Assembly: GCA_001839685.1 (NCBI GenBank)
Contig: MLAK01001470.1
Span: forward strand, 7,469-57,678
Direction: 5' to 3'
Length of the DNA: 50,210 nucleotides
Source of the DNA: Tritrichomonas foetus
Lineage: Eukaryota > Parabasalia > Tritrichomonadida > Tritrichomonadidae
The translations under genes and the position numbers were made by a program. The notes under the pieces are model-generated. The model was not told the origin of the DNA, ran no database searches, and was given only the letters and a program-made list of their open reading frames with translations. Shown here piece after piece: positions 8,773 to 19,587 of the stretch (positions are counted from its first letter, which is position 1; each line of letters starts with the position of its first letter).

Positions 8773-11325
8773 ATGACTAAAAACCCTGTTGTTGAGAAAA
8801 TTCCACAGCTTCTACGCTCGTATCTTGTCGAAAGAAAGTTTTTCAAAATAGGTGACATGATCGGATCAGGCGATTATGGTGAATTATTTTTAGCAGAACA
8901 TATTTCATCAGGACTCACGGTTGCTATAAAGAAATTATACATGGAAGAAATCGATGGTATTGTTTTATTATCATTTTGTCGTGAACTTGAAGCTTACTCA
9001 AGATGCAATTATATATTTATTTTGCCGTTTTATGGATGGAGCCATATCCATCCATACCTAATTATTACCGAATACATGTCGAACGGATCATTATATGATG
9101 CACTTCATCATAAAAGAAAGCACTACAAGGTGAAATTATCACCAACAGATAAAACCAAAATTGCGATCGGAATAGCAAGTGGAATGCATTATCTGCATGA
9201 AAACAATGTCGCCCATCGAGACCTAAAATCACTGAATGTTCTTTTGGATGATAATTTAATTCCAAAAATCAGCGACTTTGGACTCTATCGTTTTCGCAGC
9301 CAAGAACATTTGCATGATGGAAAGGCATACTCAGCACAATGGATGGCCCCTGAATTGCATGATCCAAAAACATCAAAAAAAGCAAATAATAAAGTTGACG
9401 TTTATTCATACGGAATAATCCTATGGGAACTTCTTACAGGGGACATTCCATTCAAAGATATGTCACCTGTTCAAATTGCGCATGCAGTTGGAAAAGATGA
9501 AGAAAGGCCAAAAATCCCATCTGATGCGCCAAAGCCACTTTCAAACTTGATTGTTCAATGTTGGGATAAAAATCCAGCAAACAGGCCTTCTTTTGATCAA
9601 ATTCTGAAAGTATGGTTAACAAAAGCAACTTATTTTCCTGGAACTGTTTCAGAAGATGTTGATAAACTTTACAGCGCAATAAGACACGATCAAAGATCAA
9701 GAGGAAAAGATACACCTCTTCCTTTATCAACAGAAGGAATTAAGAAACTTTTAAAGAAAAAAAAGAAGCATTCAAAAGATAGCTCTTCACCATCAAAAAT
9801 TCTAACTGAGGCATTCGGATCAAACAAAGCAAATGAAACAGAATTTTCTTCCAAGAGAAAGAAAGATTTATTAGAATATCCAGATTTACCAGAACCAATT
9901 TCTCCACATTTTCTAGAGAAATTTAATCAATGTGTTGCAATTGTAACGATTGAATCTGCTCCAATTTTCTTTAATTTAGTTACACCTTTATTCACCAAGG
10001 CAATGCCTGAAACTACACTGATTCAAGTTTCCAGTGATCTAGAAAGAGTTTTATATATGGATACAAAAATGGTTCAAATTTTCGTATCTTTAGATGGTCA
10101 TACAAAACTTCCACTTTCTATGCCTGTTGTAGCATCAACTTCCCTCAGGATTTTACTTTATATTATCAAAACTTATCCATCTGCCGTAAATAATCGATTG
10201 CTTGAAGTTCTTCATCCATACATTGACAGATATTCTAATCACATCCTGATAATCCTTTCTCCATTTTTTGAAAAATTTGATCAAATGAGCAACAGCATGG
10301 ATGTTGCTGATTTTCTCATTAAAAACGCAAATGCTTTTTTAGTATCTGCCGGGACTGCTTTAATTCGTACATATAATTATTTGTGTGAAAAATCGGACAA
10401 TTTTCGAATAAATCGTTTAGAATATCTTTTAAAAATTGCTATTTCTGCAATTGAACAAAATATAAACAATGACAATTACAATACAATTCATCAGGCCTAT
10501 GCATTTGTGATAAGGTTTTTCAATGATTCATTAATCATCAACCCAAATGTAATATCTTTCCATCTTAACCAAAATGAACTAATGCATGATGCTCTATCAT
10601 ACATGATAAGACAACAAAGATGCGTTTTGACACCTGATTTAATGAGTGGTATCATTAGATGCCTTCCATTAGTACAAATTGCACCTGAAGCAATTTACGT
10701 ACTTTATTTAAATTTAAGAAATTATCCAGAAACAAAGCAAATGTTGATATCATTGAGATCACAGTGGACAAATCAATCAGTTCCATTTGAATACAGAATG
10801 GGATTATTCATGACTCTTTTATCAGATCCCAGTATTCGCTATATTGTTTGTCAAATGCCAGAATTTCCACAATTCCTCAATGAAATTGTTAGCATGAACG
10901 ATATCGGCAAAATTGATCTTGCTGGACAAATTATTTTAAAAATGCAAAACGGTGGACAAAATTGTTTACAATTTTATCAAGCATTGAGTGAATGTGGATT
11001 CTTTGGAATGTATTTGGGTCAAGTTCAACAATCCCAAAATGTTGGAATATATCGAAATGCTATTACTATTATCGATATCATCTCACGTTTGATTTTTGTT
11101 CCTGATTTTATGCCATTTATACCTTTCATGGTCGATTATTTCATTAAATCACCAAACGAACTAACTTTAAATGCACTATCTGCCATAGCTGTACTAAGCA
11201 GTGTTCATGCCACTACAAGAAACATCTTAAAGAATTGTCAAATTGACACTGCACTTGAAATATATAAAAACGATCCGAATTACGCACAATATGCAATTTT
11301 AATAGCTCAATCACTGAATCAGTAA
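8773..11325 (+). CDS. TKL-type protein kinase with helical-repeat C-terminus
   Basis: 850 residues from the ATG at 8773; the longer frame starts at a TTG. The kinase domain is at about 24-290: glycine loop GSGDYGELF (31-39), VAIKK with Lys53, HRDLKSLNVLL with Asp150, DFG at 168-170, MAPELHD, and a DVYSYGIILWELLTG helix. The HRDLKSLN loop and the W-rich C-lobe place it in the tyrosine-kinase-like group, which is greatly expanded in trichomonads. A basic K-rich linker follows at about 320-370. The remaining 480 residues are leucine-rich helices resembling ARM/HEAT repeats, a common arrangement in trichomonad TKL kinases. All catalytic residues are intact. The substrate is unknown. Confidence 0.9.
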   Translation: MTKNPVVEKIPQLLRSYLVERKFFKIGDMIGSGDYGELFLAEHISSGLTVAIKKLYMEEIDGIVLLSFCRELEAYSRCNYIFILPFYGWSHIHPYLIITEYMSNGSLYDALHHKRKHYKVKLSPTDKTKIAIGIASGMHYLHENNVAHRDLKSLNVLLDDNLIPKISDFGLYRFRSQEHLHDGKAYSAQWMAPELHDPKTSKKANNKVDVYSYGIILWELLTGDIPFKDMSPVQIAHAVGKDEERPKIPSDAPKPLSNLIVQCWDKNPANRPSFDQILKVWLTKATYFPGTVSEDVDKLYSAIRHDQRSRGKDTPLPLSTEGIKKLLKKKKKHSKDSSSPSKILTEAFGSNKANETEFSSKRKKDLLEYPDLPEPISPHFLEKFNQCVAIVTIESAPIFFNLVTPLFTKAMPETTLIQVSSDLERVLYMDTKMVQIFVSLDGHTKLPLSMPVVASTSLRILLYIIKTYPSAVNNRLLEVLHPYIDRYSNHILIILSPFFEKFDQMSNSMDVADFLIKNANAFLVSAGTALIRTYNYLCEKSDNFRINRLEYLLKIAISAIEQNINNDNYNTIHQAYAFVIRFFNDSLIINPNVISFHLNQNELMHDALSYMIRQQRCVLTPDLMSGIIRCLPLVQIAPEAIYVLYLNLRNYPETKQMLISLRSQWTNQSVPFEYRMGLFMTLLSDPSIRYIVCQMPEFPQFLNEIVSMNDIGKIDLAGQIILKMQNGGQNCLQFYQALSECGFFGMYLGQVQQSQNVGIYRNAITIIDIISRLIFVPDFMPFIPFMVDYFIKSPNELTLNALSAIAVLSSVHATTRNILKNCQIDTALEIYKNDPNYAQYAILIAQSLNQ

Positions 11326-12205
11326 TAAATGTCAATGTAGCTCATAATATTGAACTTTGAAATTTTTTTTTCGGTTTGTCTTTTCGGCTTTACTATTTAT
11401 AATAATCATGTTTATCCTGCTTTTGCTCACAATAAAGGACTTTTTAGCAAAATCTGATATTTATCATCATCAACGAAAAACTTGTTAATGTAACTAGAAA
11501 ATGAACAAAATCAAATTTTCTTTTGGCCATTTCTCAAGATGATATTTTTGAGGTATGAGTAAATCAGACCTTCGATGGAAATAGGTGTTGTAGACCATTC
11601 AATTGTCATTTAGTATTCAAATAAAAAAATTTTCAAAGGATTGTGAACAAATTAACCTATTCAAAAATCCAAATCACATAACAAAAGTTTAAAAACAATA
11701 TATTTTATTTGATGTTATTTCATCAACAACATACTTATTTCTAATGATACATAGGAATTCATAAATGATTTTACCCGAACTTTTTCCAGGATTTTTTTCA
11801 ATTTTTAGTAAAAACATTCATTCAAAAAATATGAATTTTTCTGTATGTACATTTCAGAAAGAAAACACAAATAATTTCAATAAAAAACTATTGCATGATA
11901 TTTCAATTTTTATTTGGGTTGATTATACTCAAATCTGATCGGTAAAGGTGGTGAAATTCAATGGCATATCAAAAATTAGAACGAAATACAGAAAAGAATT
12001 GAATAAATTCACTGAGATGATATCATAGAATCAATTGAAAATATATTCATGAAAAATAGTGAAAAATCAATTATTTCCCACAAAATTTCAATAATAAATG
12101 TATTTCAATGCTCTAGCTATTTTTTGAGTGATGCTTTTTGACTCATTTCGCCCAAATAATCAATTAAAAAGCTAACAATATAATTCAAAAAAATCCTAAC
12201 TAAAA
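11326..12205. other. Intergenic region
   Basis: 880 bp of AT-rich DNA between two plus-strand genes. There is no coding frame, tRNA or tandem repeat that I can see. A TCA 19 nt before the phosphatase ATG may be its initiator. Confidence 0.5.
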
Positions 12206-13471
12206 ATGAACAGCTGCTCACCATCGACAATGATCGCGCCTTACCTCAATCTCATTCAAGGCAATATAGAAGATTTTGCAAGTGGAAAGGCGCTTTTATA
12301 CCTTCCTCGCTTTAGTCTAGAGCAAATTCGAACATTATGCGAAAATGTCACACGCGTATTTACAAGCGAGCCTTCAGTTTTAACAATAAAACCAAATGTT
12401 GTTGTCGTTGGCGACTTACACGGTCATTTGCTCGATTTGATTCGAATCCTAAAACAGTTCGATATGCCGCCAAAAACTCGCTATTTGTTTCTCGGAGATA
12501 TTATCGATCGAGGTGAGTTCTCGCTAGAGACGTTGATTCTCATTTTTCTCCTGAAATCGACGTTTCCAAAATCGGTGAATATTATACGCGGAAATCACGA
12601 ATTTAAGCAGGTTTATGAAACTGGAAGATTCATGCAAGACATTATTGACGTTTACAGTGATGTGAAAATCGCAACTTTATTTGAGGCGGCATTCGTTCAA
12701 ATGCCAATTGCTGCAATAATCAATGATAAGATATTTTGTGTACATGGCGGAATAGGTCCAGACGTGACTGACCTCGAGCAGATTCGAAATATTTCAAAAC
12801 CGATAAAAGAATTCGATGGATCGATAGTGGACACTCTTTTATGGTCTGATCCAACTGAGAAGATAAAGACATACGAACCATCCGATCGTGGAACTGGCTA
12901 TATTTTCGGAAGTCAGATTTTCGAATCTTTCATGACGAAAAACGGTTTTGACACTTTGATTAGGGCACATCAACAAATTGACCATGGATGTGAATATAAC
13001 TTTAACAATAAGTTAATAACCGTTTTTTCGGCCTCAAACTATTGTGGGTGTTATTGTAATAAAGGTGCAATTTTAACAATAACAGATACTCTCAATTTAC
13101 AGCCCACAATATTTGAGCCATTACCGTATATTGAAAGATGCTCTGCTATTTTCTCATCAAATATCAGGCCATCTATTAGTCAACCAATTTCACATAAACC
13201 AATAAAAAGTGTAAATGTGAGAGAAAGTCAGCCTAATTCATCTTTTATGACACCACTTTCTCCCCTCTCCATTTCACAAACTTTATCATCAATAAATGCT
13301 GGCCAGTCAGATTTACCACCTGTCCAGCCACCAAGAAAGGCTTCAAGTCGAAAGCCAATTCCTGGACAAAGAAGAGGATCCATGATACTCTCATCATGTA
13401 GTTCGCTCTCTTCCATTGAGCCTTTATTGGTGAAACCTTCTGGACATAAGAAGAGCCAAATTAGATGGTGA
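12206..13471 (+). CDS. PPP-family Ser/Thr protein phosphatase (PP1-like)
   Basis: 421 residues. The metal-binding PPP motifs are all present in order: GDLHGH, GDIIDRG, RGNHE, VHGGIGPD and RAHQ, and then FSASNYCG near the end of the domain. This is a complete two-metal catalytic core of about 300 residues, nearest to PP1. Two motifs differ slightly from the textbook forms (GDIHGQ and GDYVDRG), as is common among the many divergent trichomonad PPP enzymes. A Ser/Pro-rich disordered tail of about 100 residues with basic clusters is added and may carry regulation. It dephosphorylates Ser/Thr in cytosol or nucleus; partners are unknown. The stop is TGA. Confidence 0.92.
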   Translation: MNSCSPSTMIAPYLNLIQGNIEDFASGKALLYLPRFSLEQIRTLCENVTRVFTSEPSVLTIKPNVVVVGDLHGHLLDLIRILKQFDMPPKTRYLFLGDIIDRGEFSLETLILIFLLKSTFPKSVNIIRGNHEFKQVYETGRFMQDIIDVYSDVKIATLFEAAFVQMPIAAIINDKIFCVHGGIGPDVTDLEQIRNISKPIKEFDGSIVDTLLWSDPTEKIKTYEPSDRGTGYIFGSQIFESFMTKNGFDTLIRAHQQIDHGCEYNFNNKLITVFSASNYCGCYCNKGAILTITDTLNLQPTIFEPLPYIERCSAIFSSNIRPSISQPISHKPIKSVNVRESQPNSSFMTPLSPLSISQTLSSINAGQSDLPPVQPPRKASSRKPIPGQRRGSMILSSCSSLSSIEPLLVKPSGHKKSQIRW

Positions 13472-13891
13472 TTTTATGACATTATACTATGTAAATTTTA
13501 CGGCTTTATCATTTTTTATTTTAAACTCGCATCACCATGTATTTTACAAATTCTAATGAGATGTCAACTTAAAATCTTCAAATTCTATCCATTTTATTCT
13601 TGAGTATTATTTTGCTTTTAGTGAAAGCCTGTTCAGTATGAATGACTAAATATTTGATTTAAGTGCTTTCATGTTTACTTTTGAAATTGATAATAATGAT
13701 CTTCAAAATTAATATTGCGATTATTGTGGATTGTTTTATCTTTGCAATTTTAATTATTAATTCATATGTATATGAAAAGGTCCGTATAATTAATTCAAGA
13801 ATAGCGTCTAAAAAGGTGTTTTTTTCTCCTTATCATTGTCTAAAAAGATAATATAAGAAAAATAATGACAAATTATGAAAGCTAAAAACAT
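13472..13891. other. Convergent intergenic spacer
   Basis: AT-rich spacer between the phosphatase and the large minus-strand gene. The 62-codon plus-strand frame inside it is hydrophobic AT noise. Confidence 0.55.
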
Positions 13892-16800
13892 TTATTTATT
13901 TAAAATAACAGTAATATGTCCGGAAGGAGAGCGTGGAATAGAAATCTGGTCAATGATATTCTTCGCTTCGATATAAGTTTTATATTCATTGCTATTTGTT
14001 AATATTCGTTTGATTTCAGAACCAAATTTGATGTTAATTTGCTTAAAAAGCGAGATTAACATTTGTGGGGGTGCTGTTACGCATAATGATCGCTTAAGTA
14101 ACTCAATTAGAATAAGTTCTCTGGAAATATCTGTAGTATTTTCAAAAAGTTCTAAAAAAAAGTTAATTGCTGAGAAAGAATGGGAGTTTTGATATCTAAT
14201 TTGATCAACAACAGCTGCAATACATAATCGAAGAACAACTATTTCACTTTCCATGAAAGAATTGAAAACTTGAATCAGCATATTTCGAATATTAACTGTA
14301 TAATTAGTAAAACAATAGATAAAAAAGTGTGAAATATTCTTTGGTACATATTGTGGCTCTTTATCATCATTTATCTCATGAAAACAACTACGAAAACGAG
14401 AATAATGAGAGTTGCTCGTCTTATTATGAAAATTATTTGTTGTATTTTTGTTGTTGTTTGTCTCATTTATATATTCAGAATTATTGATCTTCCCAGAATT
14501 TATATTGGTATTGATATTTGATAAATCTCTTTTCAAAATTTTGTTGATGAACTCTATGTCACTACTCTTAATTTCTTTTTCTTTTTCACTGATAATTTTT
14601 TCTACTATTGGTAAAATATCATTAACTTGTAAAGTTTTTTCGGATGAAAATCCCATTGGAGGTGGAGATTCAGGATCAGATTGAACAGAAGCATTCAAAA
14701 TAATATTTCGAAATTGAATGAAGTTTAAAGGAAGCTTTTCAAAAATTAAAGGTGCATAAGAAACAAAGAAAAGAGGATTTGATGAAGAAATAGTCATAAG
14801 AATTCTGGCGACAGGCTTATAAAACACTTCAGGTGTGATCTCACATAATTGAAAGCAAATCATGAGAAATTTTACACAAAAGAAAAGCAGCTTTATCGAA
14901 TTTTGTTTCAAAAATCTTGGGAAAACAGTTTTATGCATAATAATTTGAATCCAACAACAAGCAAATGATGGATATTTGCTTGGGCTTAAATTATCAAGCA
15001 ATTGAATGAGTCGTTCAGTATTCTGGAAAAACAAGGAACCTAAAAGACCATAAATTAATCTGAAAAATGGTTTGGGACATACAGAAATTGCTGAATCAGC
15101 AATTGATTCTAAAACTTTAACAGCATGGTTTTCTAAATTCAGTTTCCCTGAACATTTGGAAAAAGCAAAACATAGCCAATCTATCGTTGAATAATCAATT
15201 ATAAACATATTCGCAGATGACCGGCTTTTTGTTGTAGAATTCAAAACAAATAAGATAAGTGAACGAATACTTGCAAAGGTTGGTTTTTCCATTCGATCAA
15301 TGAAATCAGAGCGATCACCAGGATTTTTACAGAAAAATAAGAAAGACCGTAATAATGCCATGTTACTTGCATCTGGCATAGGTAGTGATATATGCGTGGG
15401 TGTAGATCCTTGATAATGTAATAATTTAATTGTACTTGTAAATTTACTATCTGTTCCCATTTTCAAACAAATCGGCATTAAACGAATAATTTTTGGAAAA
15501 GAAATATTTCTCGTGATCGGATTTGTCAATAATTCCGAAAATAATGCATTTATATCAACAGCAGATAGACAATTCATTTGAAAGCATAGTTTTATCATAT
15601 CTTCACTTGGAAACGCAAATCGGAAAACAGAAGAAAAATCAATCTGAATATTATTATGCTTAATTATCTTATATAACATCTTAGTAAAAAATTTGGCCAT
15701 TGTTCGATCCTTTGAAAGTGATAAAGAAACGATAAATTGAACTAATTCTTGACTATCATCATCAAATAATTTAATATGTGATGGCAAGCCAACAAAATAA
15801 TACTTTTCAGCAATTTTTATATTCGTTATGATTTCTTTAAGTGAATCTGGAATTATTTCTATATTTGGTACATAATAAAAATAGCTGTAAAACTTCTCTG
15901 GATTATTTGTGAGCATTTGATATTCGTTTATATGAAGATATTTTGGTGTTTGAAAGATAATTGAACCATTTTCGTAAAGTAGAAATTGAGTAAATCGAAT
16001 TGATGAATTTCTTGGTGCATTGAAAGTTCGGTGTTTAAAAAGTGTTAAATCAATTTTGACTTTTTTTTCAAATTTTTTGAGTTCAAATAAAATATCAGTA
16101 CGAAGAGAATCTATATCAGCCAAAGATGAAACCATTTCAATAATTGATCGAGTATAAGGATTTGGTAATTTGTAGTTTTTTGGCAAGTCAGTAAAAAAAC
16201 CGTTCAAAAAAATAAGAATTTCAAGTGATGAACCATCAGAAATTGAAGATCGAATCAATTTTTGGATTGGAAGTAAATAAAAAGGTGGTGGTGGTCCATT
16301 TTGTATTGATAAGCAAGAAATCCAAAATCCAAGTCGTTCAATTTGATGATGAAAATCATATGATTCCCAGTGAATCGATTTTGCATCATTGAACAGAGAT
16401 AATGTATAATTACATGCTGCTTTCAGAAGAGATGCATCTTGATAGTGTTTTTGTGGTTTGAATTGTAAAAGTGAGTGAATATAAAATGAATATTTTGAAT
16501 CTTCAGGTAACATTGATGCAAACTTCATTGATTCTAAAAAATTATTTTTCTGCTGGTATTTTTGCTCCTCATTAAATATTGGCAAAGAACTTGGAATGAT
16601 GAAATTCGATGATGAATGAAAAACTGATTTTGGCTTTGGAATATAAAAATGATATCGTGTATCATAATACGATGGAACAACTTGCTCAATAATGAAAATG
16701 GAAAGTGCTTGATAGATATCAGAATCAATATATTCCAAATTTGGAACAGCTTTCAAAGCTTTGCAGAAGTTTGTGAACTTATTTAGTCGTGGATAAATTG

Positions 16801-17125
16801 CCCTAGCAAAAACTATTGCATGTCTAACTCCTTTTTTGGAATTCAACGAATTGGAAAGTGCCGCGATAATTAAATATAATGTTGGAGGAGGAATCAATTT
16901 ATTGACAGTAAACCAACCGATTAGCGATACATTTAGTTTCGAAGGTTTTGATTCGAGAATAATGTGAAGGAGGCAGGTGAGTTGTTTCAAGTCTTTATTA
17001 TTCAATAAATTTATCAAAGTCGAAAAAATAGTTGCTGGTTGTTGATGAAGTATGTCTAATGCTATATTGGTTGTAGTTTCATCGAAATCAACGGTGTAAT
17101 GAGTCGGATAATGGACATTCTTCAT
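13892..17125 (-). CDS. Large unknown helical protein
   Basis: 1077 residues from the ATG at 17125; the longer frame starts at a TTG. I do not recognise the family. It is leucine/isoleucine-rich and mostly helical throughout, without signal peptide or clear membrane segment, which would suit an alpha-solenoid scaffold. A low-complexity Asn/Thr-rich insert lies roughly at 890-930. A short proline run (GPPPPFYLLP) occurs near residue 290. A TCA lies 8 nt before the ATG and the stop is TAAA, both normal for an expressed trichomonad gene. Function is unknown. Confidence 0.8.
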   Translation of the reverse strand: MKNVHYPTHYTVDFDETTTNIALDILHQQPATIFSTLINLLNNKDLKQLTCLLHIILESKPSKLNVSLIGWFTVNKLIPPPTLYLIIAALSNSLNSKKGVRHAIVFARAIYPRLNKFTNFCKALKAVPNLEYIDSDIYQALSIFIIEQVVPSYYDTRYHFYIPKPKSVFHSSSNFIIPSSLPIFNEEQKYQQKNNFLESMKFASMLPEDSKYSFYIHSLLQFKPQKHYQDASLLKAACNYTLSLFNDAKSIHWESYDFHHQIERLGFWISCLSIQNGPPPPFYLLPIQKLIRSSISDGSSLEILIFLNGFFTDLPKNYKLPNPYTRSIIEMVSSLADIDSLRTDILFELKKFEKKVKIDLTLFKHRTFNAPRNSSIRFTQFLLYENGSIIFQTPKYLHINEYQMLTNNPEKFYSYFYYVPNIEIIPDSLKEIITNIKIAEKYYFVGLPSHIKLFDDDSQELVQFIVSLSLSKDRTMAKFFTKMLYKIIKHNNIQIDFSSVFRFAFPSEDMIKLCFQMNCLSAVDINALFSELLTNPITRNISFPKIIRLMPICLKMGTDSKFTSTIKLLHYQGSTPTHISLPMPDASNMALLRSFLFFCKNPGDRSDFIDRMEKPTFASIRSLILFVLNSTTKSRSSANMFIIDYSTIDWLCFAFSKCSGKLNLENHAVKVLESIADSAISVCPKPFFRLIYGLLGSLFFQNTERLIQLLDNLSPSKYPSFACCWIQIIMHKTVFPRFLKQNSIKLLFFCVKFLMICFQLCEITPEVFYKPVARILMTISSSNPLFFVSYAPLIFEKLPLNFIQFRNIILNASVQSDPESPPPMGFSSEKTLQVNDILPIVEKIISEKEKEIKSSDIEFINKILKRDLSNINTNINSGKINNSEYINETNNNKNTTNNFHNKTSNSHYSRFRSCFHEINDDKEPQYVPKNISHFFIYCFTNYTVNIRNMLIQVFNSFMESEIVVLRLCIAAVVDQIRYQNSHSFSAINFFLELFENTTDISRELILIELLKRSLCVTAPPQMLISLFKQINIKFGSEIKRILTNSNEYKTYIEAKNIIDQISIPRSPSGHITVILNK

Positions 17126-17622
17126 TTTTATCTGACCAGATAAACTCACAAATATATATACCTTTTTAAACCACAATATTTATATGAGAATGCTCAAGAT
17201 GACGTTTTTCGAAACTCTTTCTGTCATATTAGATACTTTCAAAAATCTTTTCAGAGATTGAATTATAACTATTCCAAAGAACTTGTATACAATAAACATG
17301 ATAGGTGAATTTATCTATGAGATGAGATATTTGATATGGAATTTTATTTCCGAAAAAATTACATGATTTTTTTAAGATGACAGCATGTCCATACGTTATT
17401 CATTTTTATATCTACAAAACATTATCAAAAACATGAAGTCAATTAGGTTATGAAGTGATCTGATATAAGATAAAATTTAGATAATTTTGTGTCATTTTTG
17501 ATCACTCCTATTCAAAATTGTGTTTCATCAAATATTTGATACCATAAACTTTTTGAGTGTTTATACGTACAATTACTATCAAAAAGTATTAAAACCATAT
17601 AAATATCTTTCAAAATTTTATC
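17126..17622. other. Divergent promoter region
   Basis: 497 bp between the starts of the large minus-strand gene and the RhoGAP gene. It is AT-rich and carries a TCA close to each ATG (17133-17135 on the minus strand and 17610-17612 on the plus strand). Nothing else stands out. Confidence 0.5.
17610..17622 (+). promoter_or_regulatory. Initiator-like element of RhoGAP gene
   Basis: TCAAAATTTTATC directly precedes the ATG, with the predicted +1 A 11 nt upstream. Only the TCA core matches the known trichomonad initiator. Confidence 0.3.
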
Positions 17623-19218
17623 ATGTCCACTTTAGATCGTTATTATCGATACTACGACAAAAATCACGGCACCGACTATTACCACAATCCAATCACCAAT
17701 AAGATAACATGGCGATTCCCAAAAAATGCAGAAGTTTATGATGGCATGACAAATGAAAAGATAAAAAGACCAAAGAACCCAAATCTAATGCCGCGTAAAT
17801 TGATTAGCTGTGAAACAATGGAAGTCAAAAGTGAGCAGCCGCCAAAAAGATTTTTAAACAGGGGATCATCAATGACGATCGCTTCCAATTATTCAAAACG
17901 TACGAATAACTTTTCAAAGAAACGAAGGACAACTTTATTGTCTTTGGCCAAACAGCAATCGAGTGAAATTTTCGCTGGTTTGAAAAATAACAAAAGATCT
18001 GATAATTCTTCTTATTTACCAGAAAACTCAGGCGATGATTTATACACTTTTGATTTCCCGCTATTCATTACAACATATATAAATCTAAAGAAAAAGCATG
18101 TCAAAAAATCTGGCAAGCATGATAAATATCTTTCGTATGAATCAGCAAAATCAGCTAAAGATTCCATTCCAGTGCTGAAAACAACAGATCGAAGTCTTAG
18201 TAAAGTAGCTGTCACATGTTTTCAGCACATTAATGATTTTTGCAGTGGCTCAAAGCTGAAAGCATTTGAATTATTCTGTATTTTGCAGGACACCAAAAAC
18301 CAAAATCTAACTGATGAAGTTTTTGTTCAATTAGTCAAGCAAACAAGAAATAATTCAAACAACGATAATTTATTCAAAGTCTGGGAATTAATTTTGCTAG
18401 TTTCCTCATTTTTTGTAGCATCACCAAACATTCAAAAACTTGTCAGGAACACACTTGCAATAAATGCATATGGTACAAATAAATCTATATCAACTATTGC
18501 AACATTGGCTTATTTGAGGTTAATTTCCCGACATCCTGATTTAGACCAAAGGTTGAATGTGAAAAACTTGGTTGATTCTATTGTAAATACTGAAAAACGC
18601 GGTTATTCACCATTTTCTACAACTTTAAACGAACAAATGTGGTACCAAAGACAAATTTCACCTAAATGTACAATTCCATTAACTCTACCACTTATCGTTC
18701 ACTATATATTTAAAAACAAAGGTCCAGAGACCAACGGATTGTTTAAAAAATCAGGAAATGATGAATCAATTGATGTTTTATTAGATAAATTTTTGAATAA
18801 TCATTCTGTTTTGAAAGAAACAAGTCCAATTGATTGTGCTTCATTATTAAAGAGGTGGTTTTCAGAATTGCGTTCACCAATCATGCCTAACAAATTTTAT
18901 GCATACTTTGAAAAAGATCCAGAAATGTCAGTTGAAATCATTCAGAAAGTTCCTCTTTATAATCGAATGACAGCAATGTATGTGATTGGATTTTTGCAGG
19001 ATATTTTGCAGTATGAAAAAACAACTGGATTTAGTTTGCCTTTACTTTCAAATATTTTTGGTGCACTCTTTTTCCCTCCAATTGAAGAATATTCAAACAA
19101 AGTGATTCAATGTACTAAAATTGGCAAAGGGGTTGTGACAAACCTTGTCAAAAATTGGAATACAAAATCGATTTATCCGCTTTCTACTGATTTACTACCA
19201 GACGAGATGTTTAAATAA
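17623..19218 (+). CDS. WW-MyTH4-RhoGAP protein (ARHGAP39/Vilse-like)
   Basis: 531 residues. A WW-like domain is at about 4-34 (YYHNPITNKITWRFP); its first tryptophan is replaced by tyrosine. A basic Ser/Thr-rich linker follows. MyTH4 is at about 145-320, with KAFELFCILQDTKNQNLTDE as its core. RhoGAP is at about 345-510, from PLTLPLIVHYIF to the C-terminus. This order is the one in animal ARHGAP39, which links Rho GTPase control to microtubule or receptor binding. The RhoGAP catalytic residues look lost: the arginine finger is Lys375 in NGLFKKSG, the second arginine of KLxxREL is serine (LLKRWFSEL), and the APN asparagine is missing (FFPPIEEY). It may bind Rho GTPases without speeding hydrolysis. 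The stop overlaps TAAA. Confidence 0.87.
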   Translation: MSTLDRYYRYYDKNHGTDYYHNPITNKITWRFPKNAEVYDGMTNEKIKRPKNPNLMPRKLISCETMEVKSEQPPKRFLNRGSSMTIASNYSKRTNNFSKKRRTTLLSLAKQQSSEIFAGLKNNKRSDNSSYLPENSGDDLYTFDFPLFITTYINLKKKHVKKSGKHDKYLSYESAKSAKDSIPVLKTTDRSLSKVAVTCFQHINDFCSGSKLKAFELFCILQDTKNQNLTDEVFVQLVKQTRNNSNNDNLFKVWELILLVSSFFVASPNIQKLVRNTLAINAYGTNKSISTIATLAYLRLISRHPDLDQRLNVKNLVDSIVNTEKRGYSPFSTTLNEQMWYQRQISPKCTIPLTLPLIVHYIFKNKGPETNGLFKKSGNDESIDVLLDKFLNNHSVLKETSPIDCASLLKRWFSELRSPIMPNKFYAYFEKDPEMSVEIIQKVPLYNRMTAMYVIGFLQDILQYEKTTGFSLPLLSNIFGALFFPPIEEYSNKVIQCTKIGKGVVTNLVKNWNTKSIYPLSTDLLPDEMFK

Positions 19219-19287
19219 AATTCTTTCTTTATATATTTGCTTTTGATTGATGTTTGCTTTTCTTTCTTGATTCGAAATTAAGCAATT

Positions 19288-19479
19288 ACTTAGATCTTTC
19301 TTAACTTCAATCTTTATTTACTTTGATCTTTCTTCACTTTGATCTTTCTACTATTTGATCTTTCTTTACTTAGATCTTTCTTCACTTTGATCTTTCTACT
19401 ATTTGATCTTTCTTCACTTTGATCTTTCTTCACTTTGATCTTTCTTCACTTTGATCTTTCTCTATTTTGATCTCTAGTT
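19288..19479 (+). repeat. 16-bp minisatellite, 12 units
   Basis: Twelve head-to-tail units of consensus ACTTTGATCTTTCTTC with scattered substitutions fill most of the 369-bp convergent spacer between the RhoGAP and Rab genes. The array starts 70 bp after the RhoGAP stop. Some units form a 2-unit higher-order pattern (CTTTCTAC followed by TATTTGAT). There are no unique spacers, so it is not a CRISPR array. Confidence 0.92.
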
Positions 19480-19587
19480 CATTTTCAATACTTAAAACTC
19501 AAAAATAAAAAATAAAAAAACCAAATATTAGTCAATATTAAATTAATTTATATATAAATAAATGGTGCGACGCAGGCGAAAAACTAT

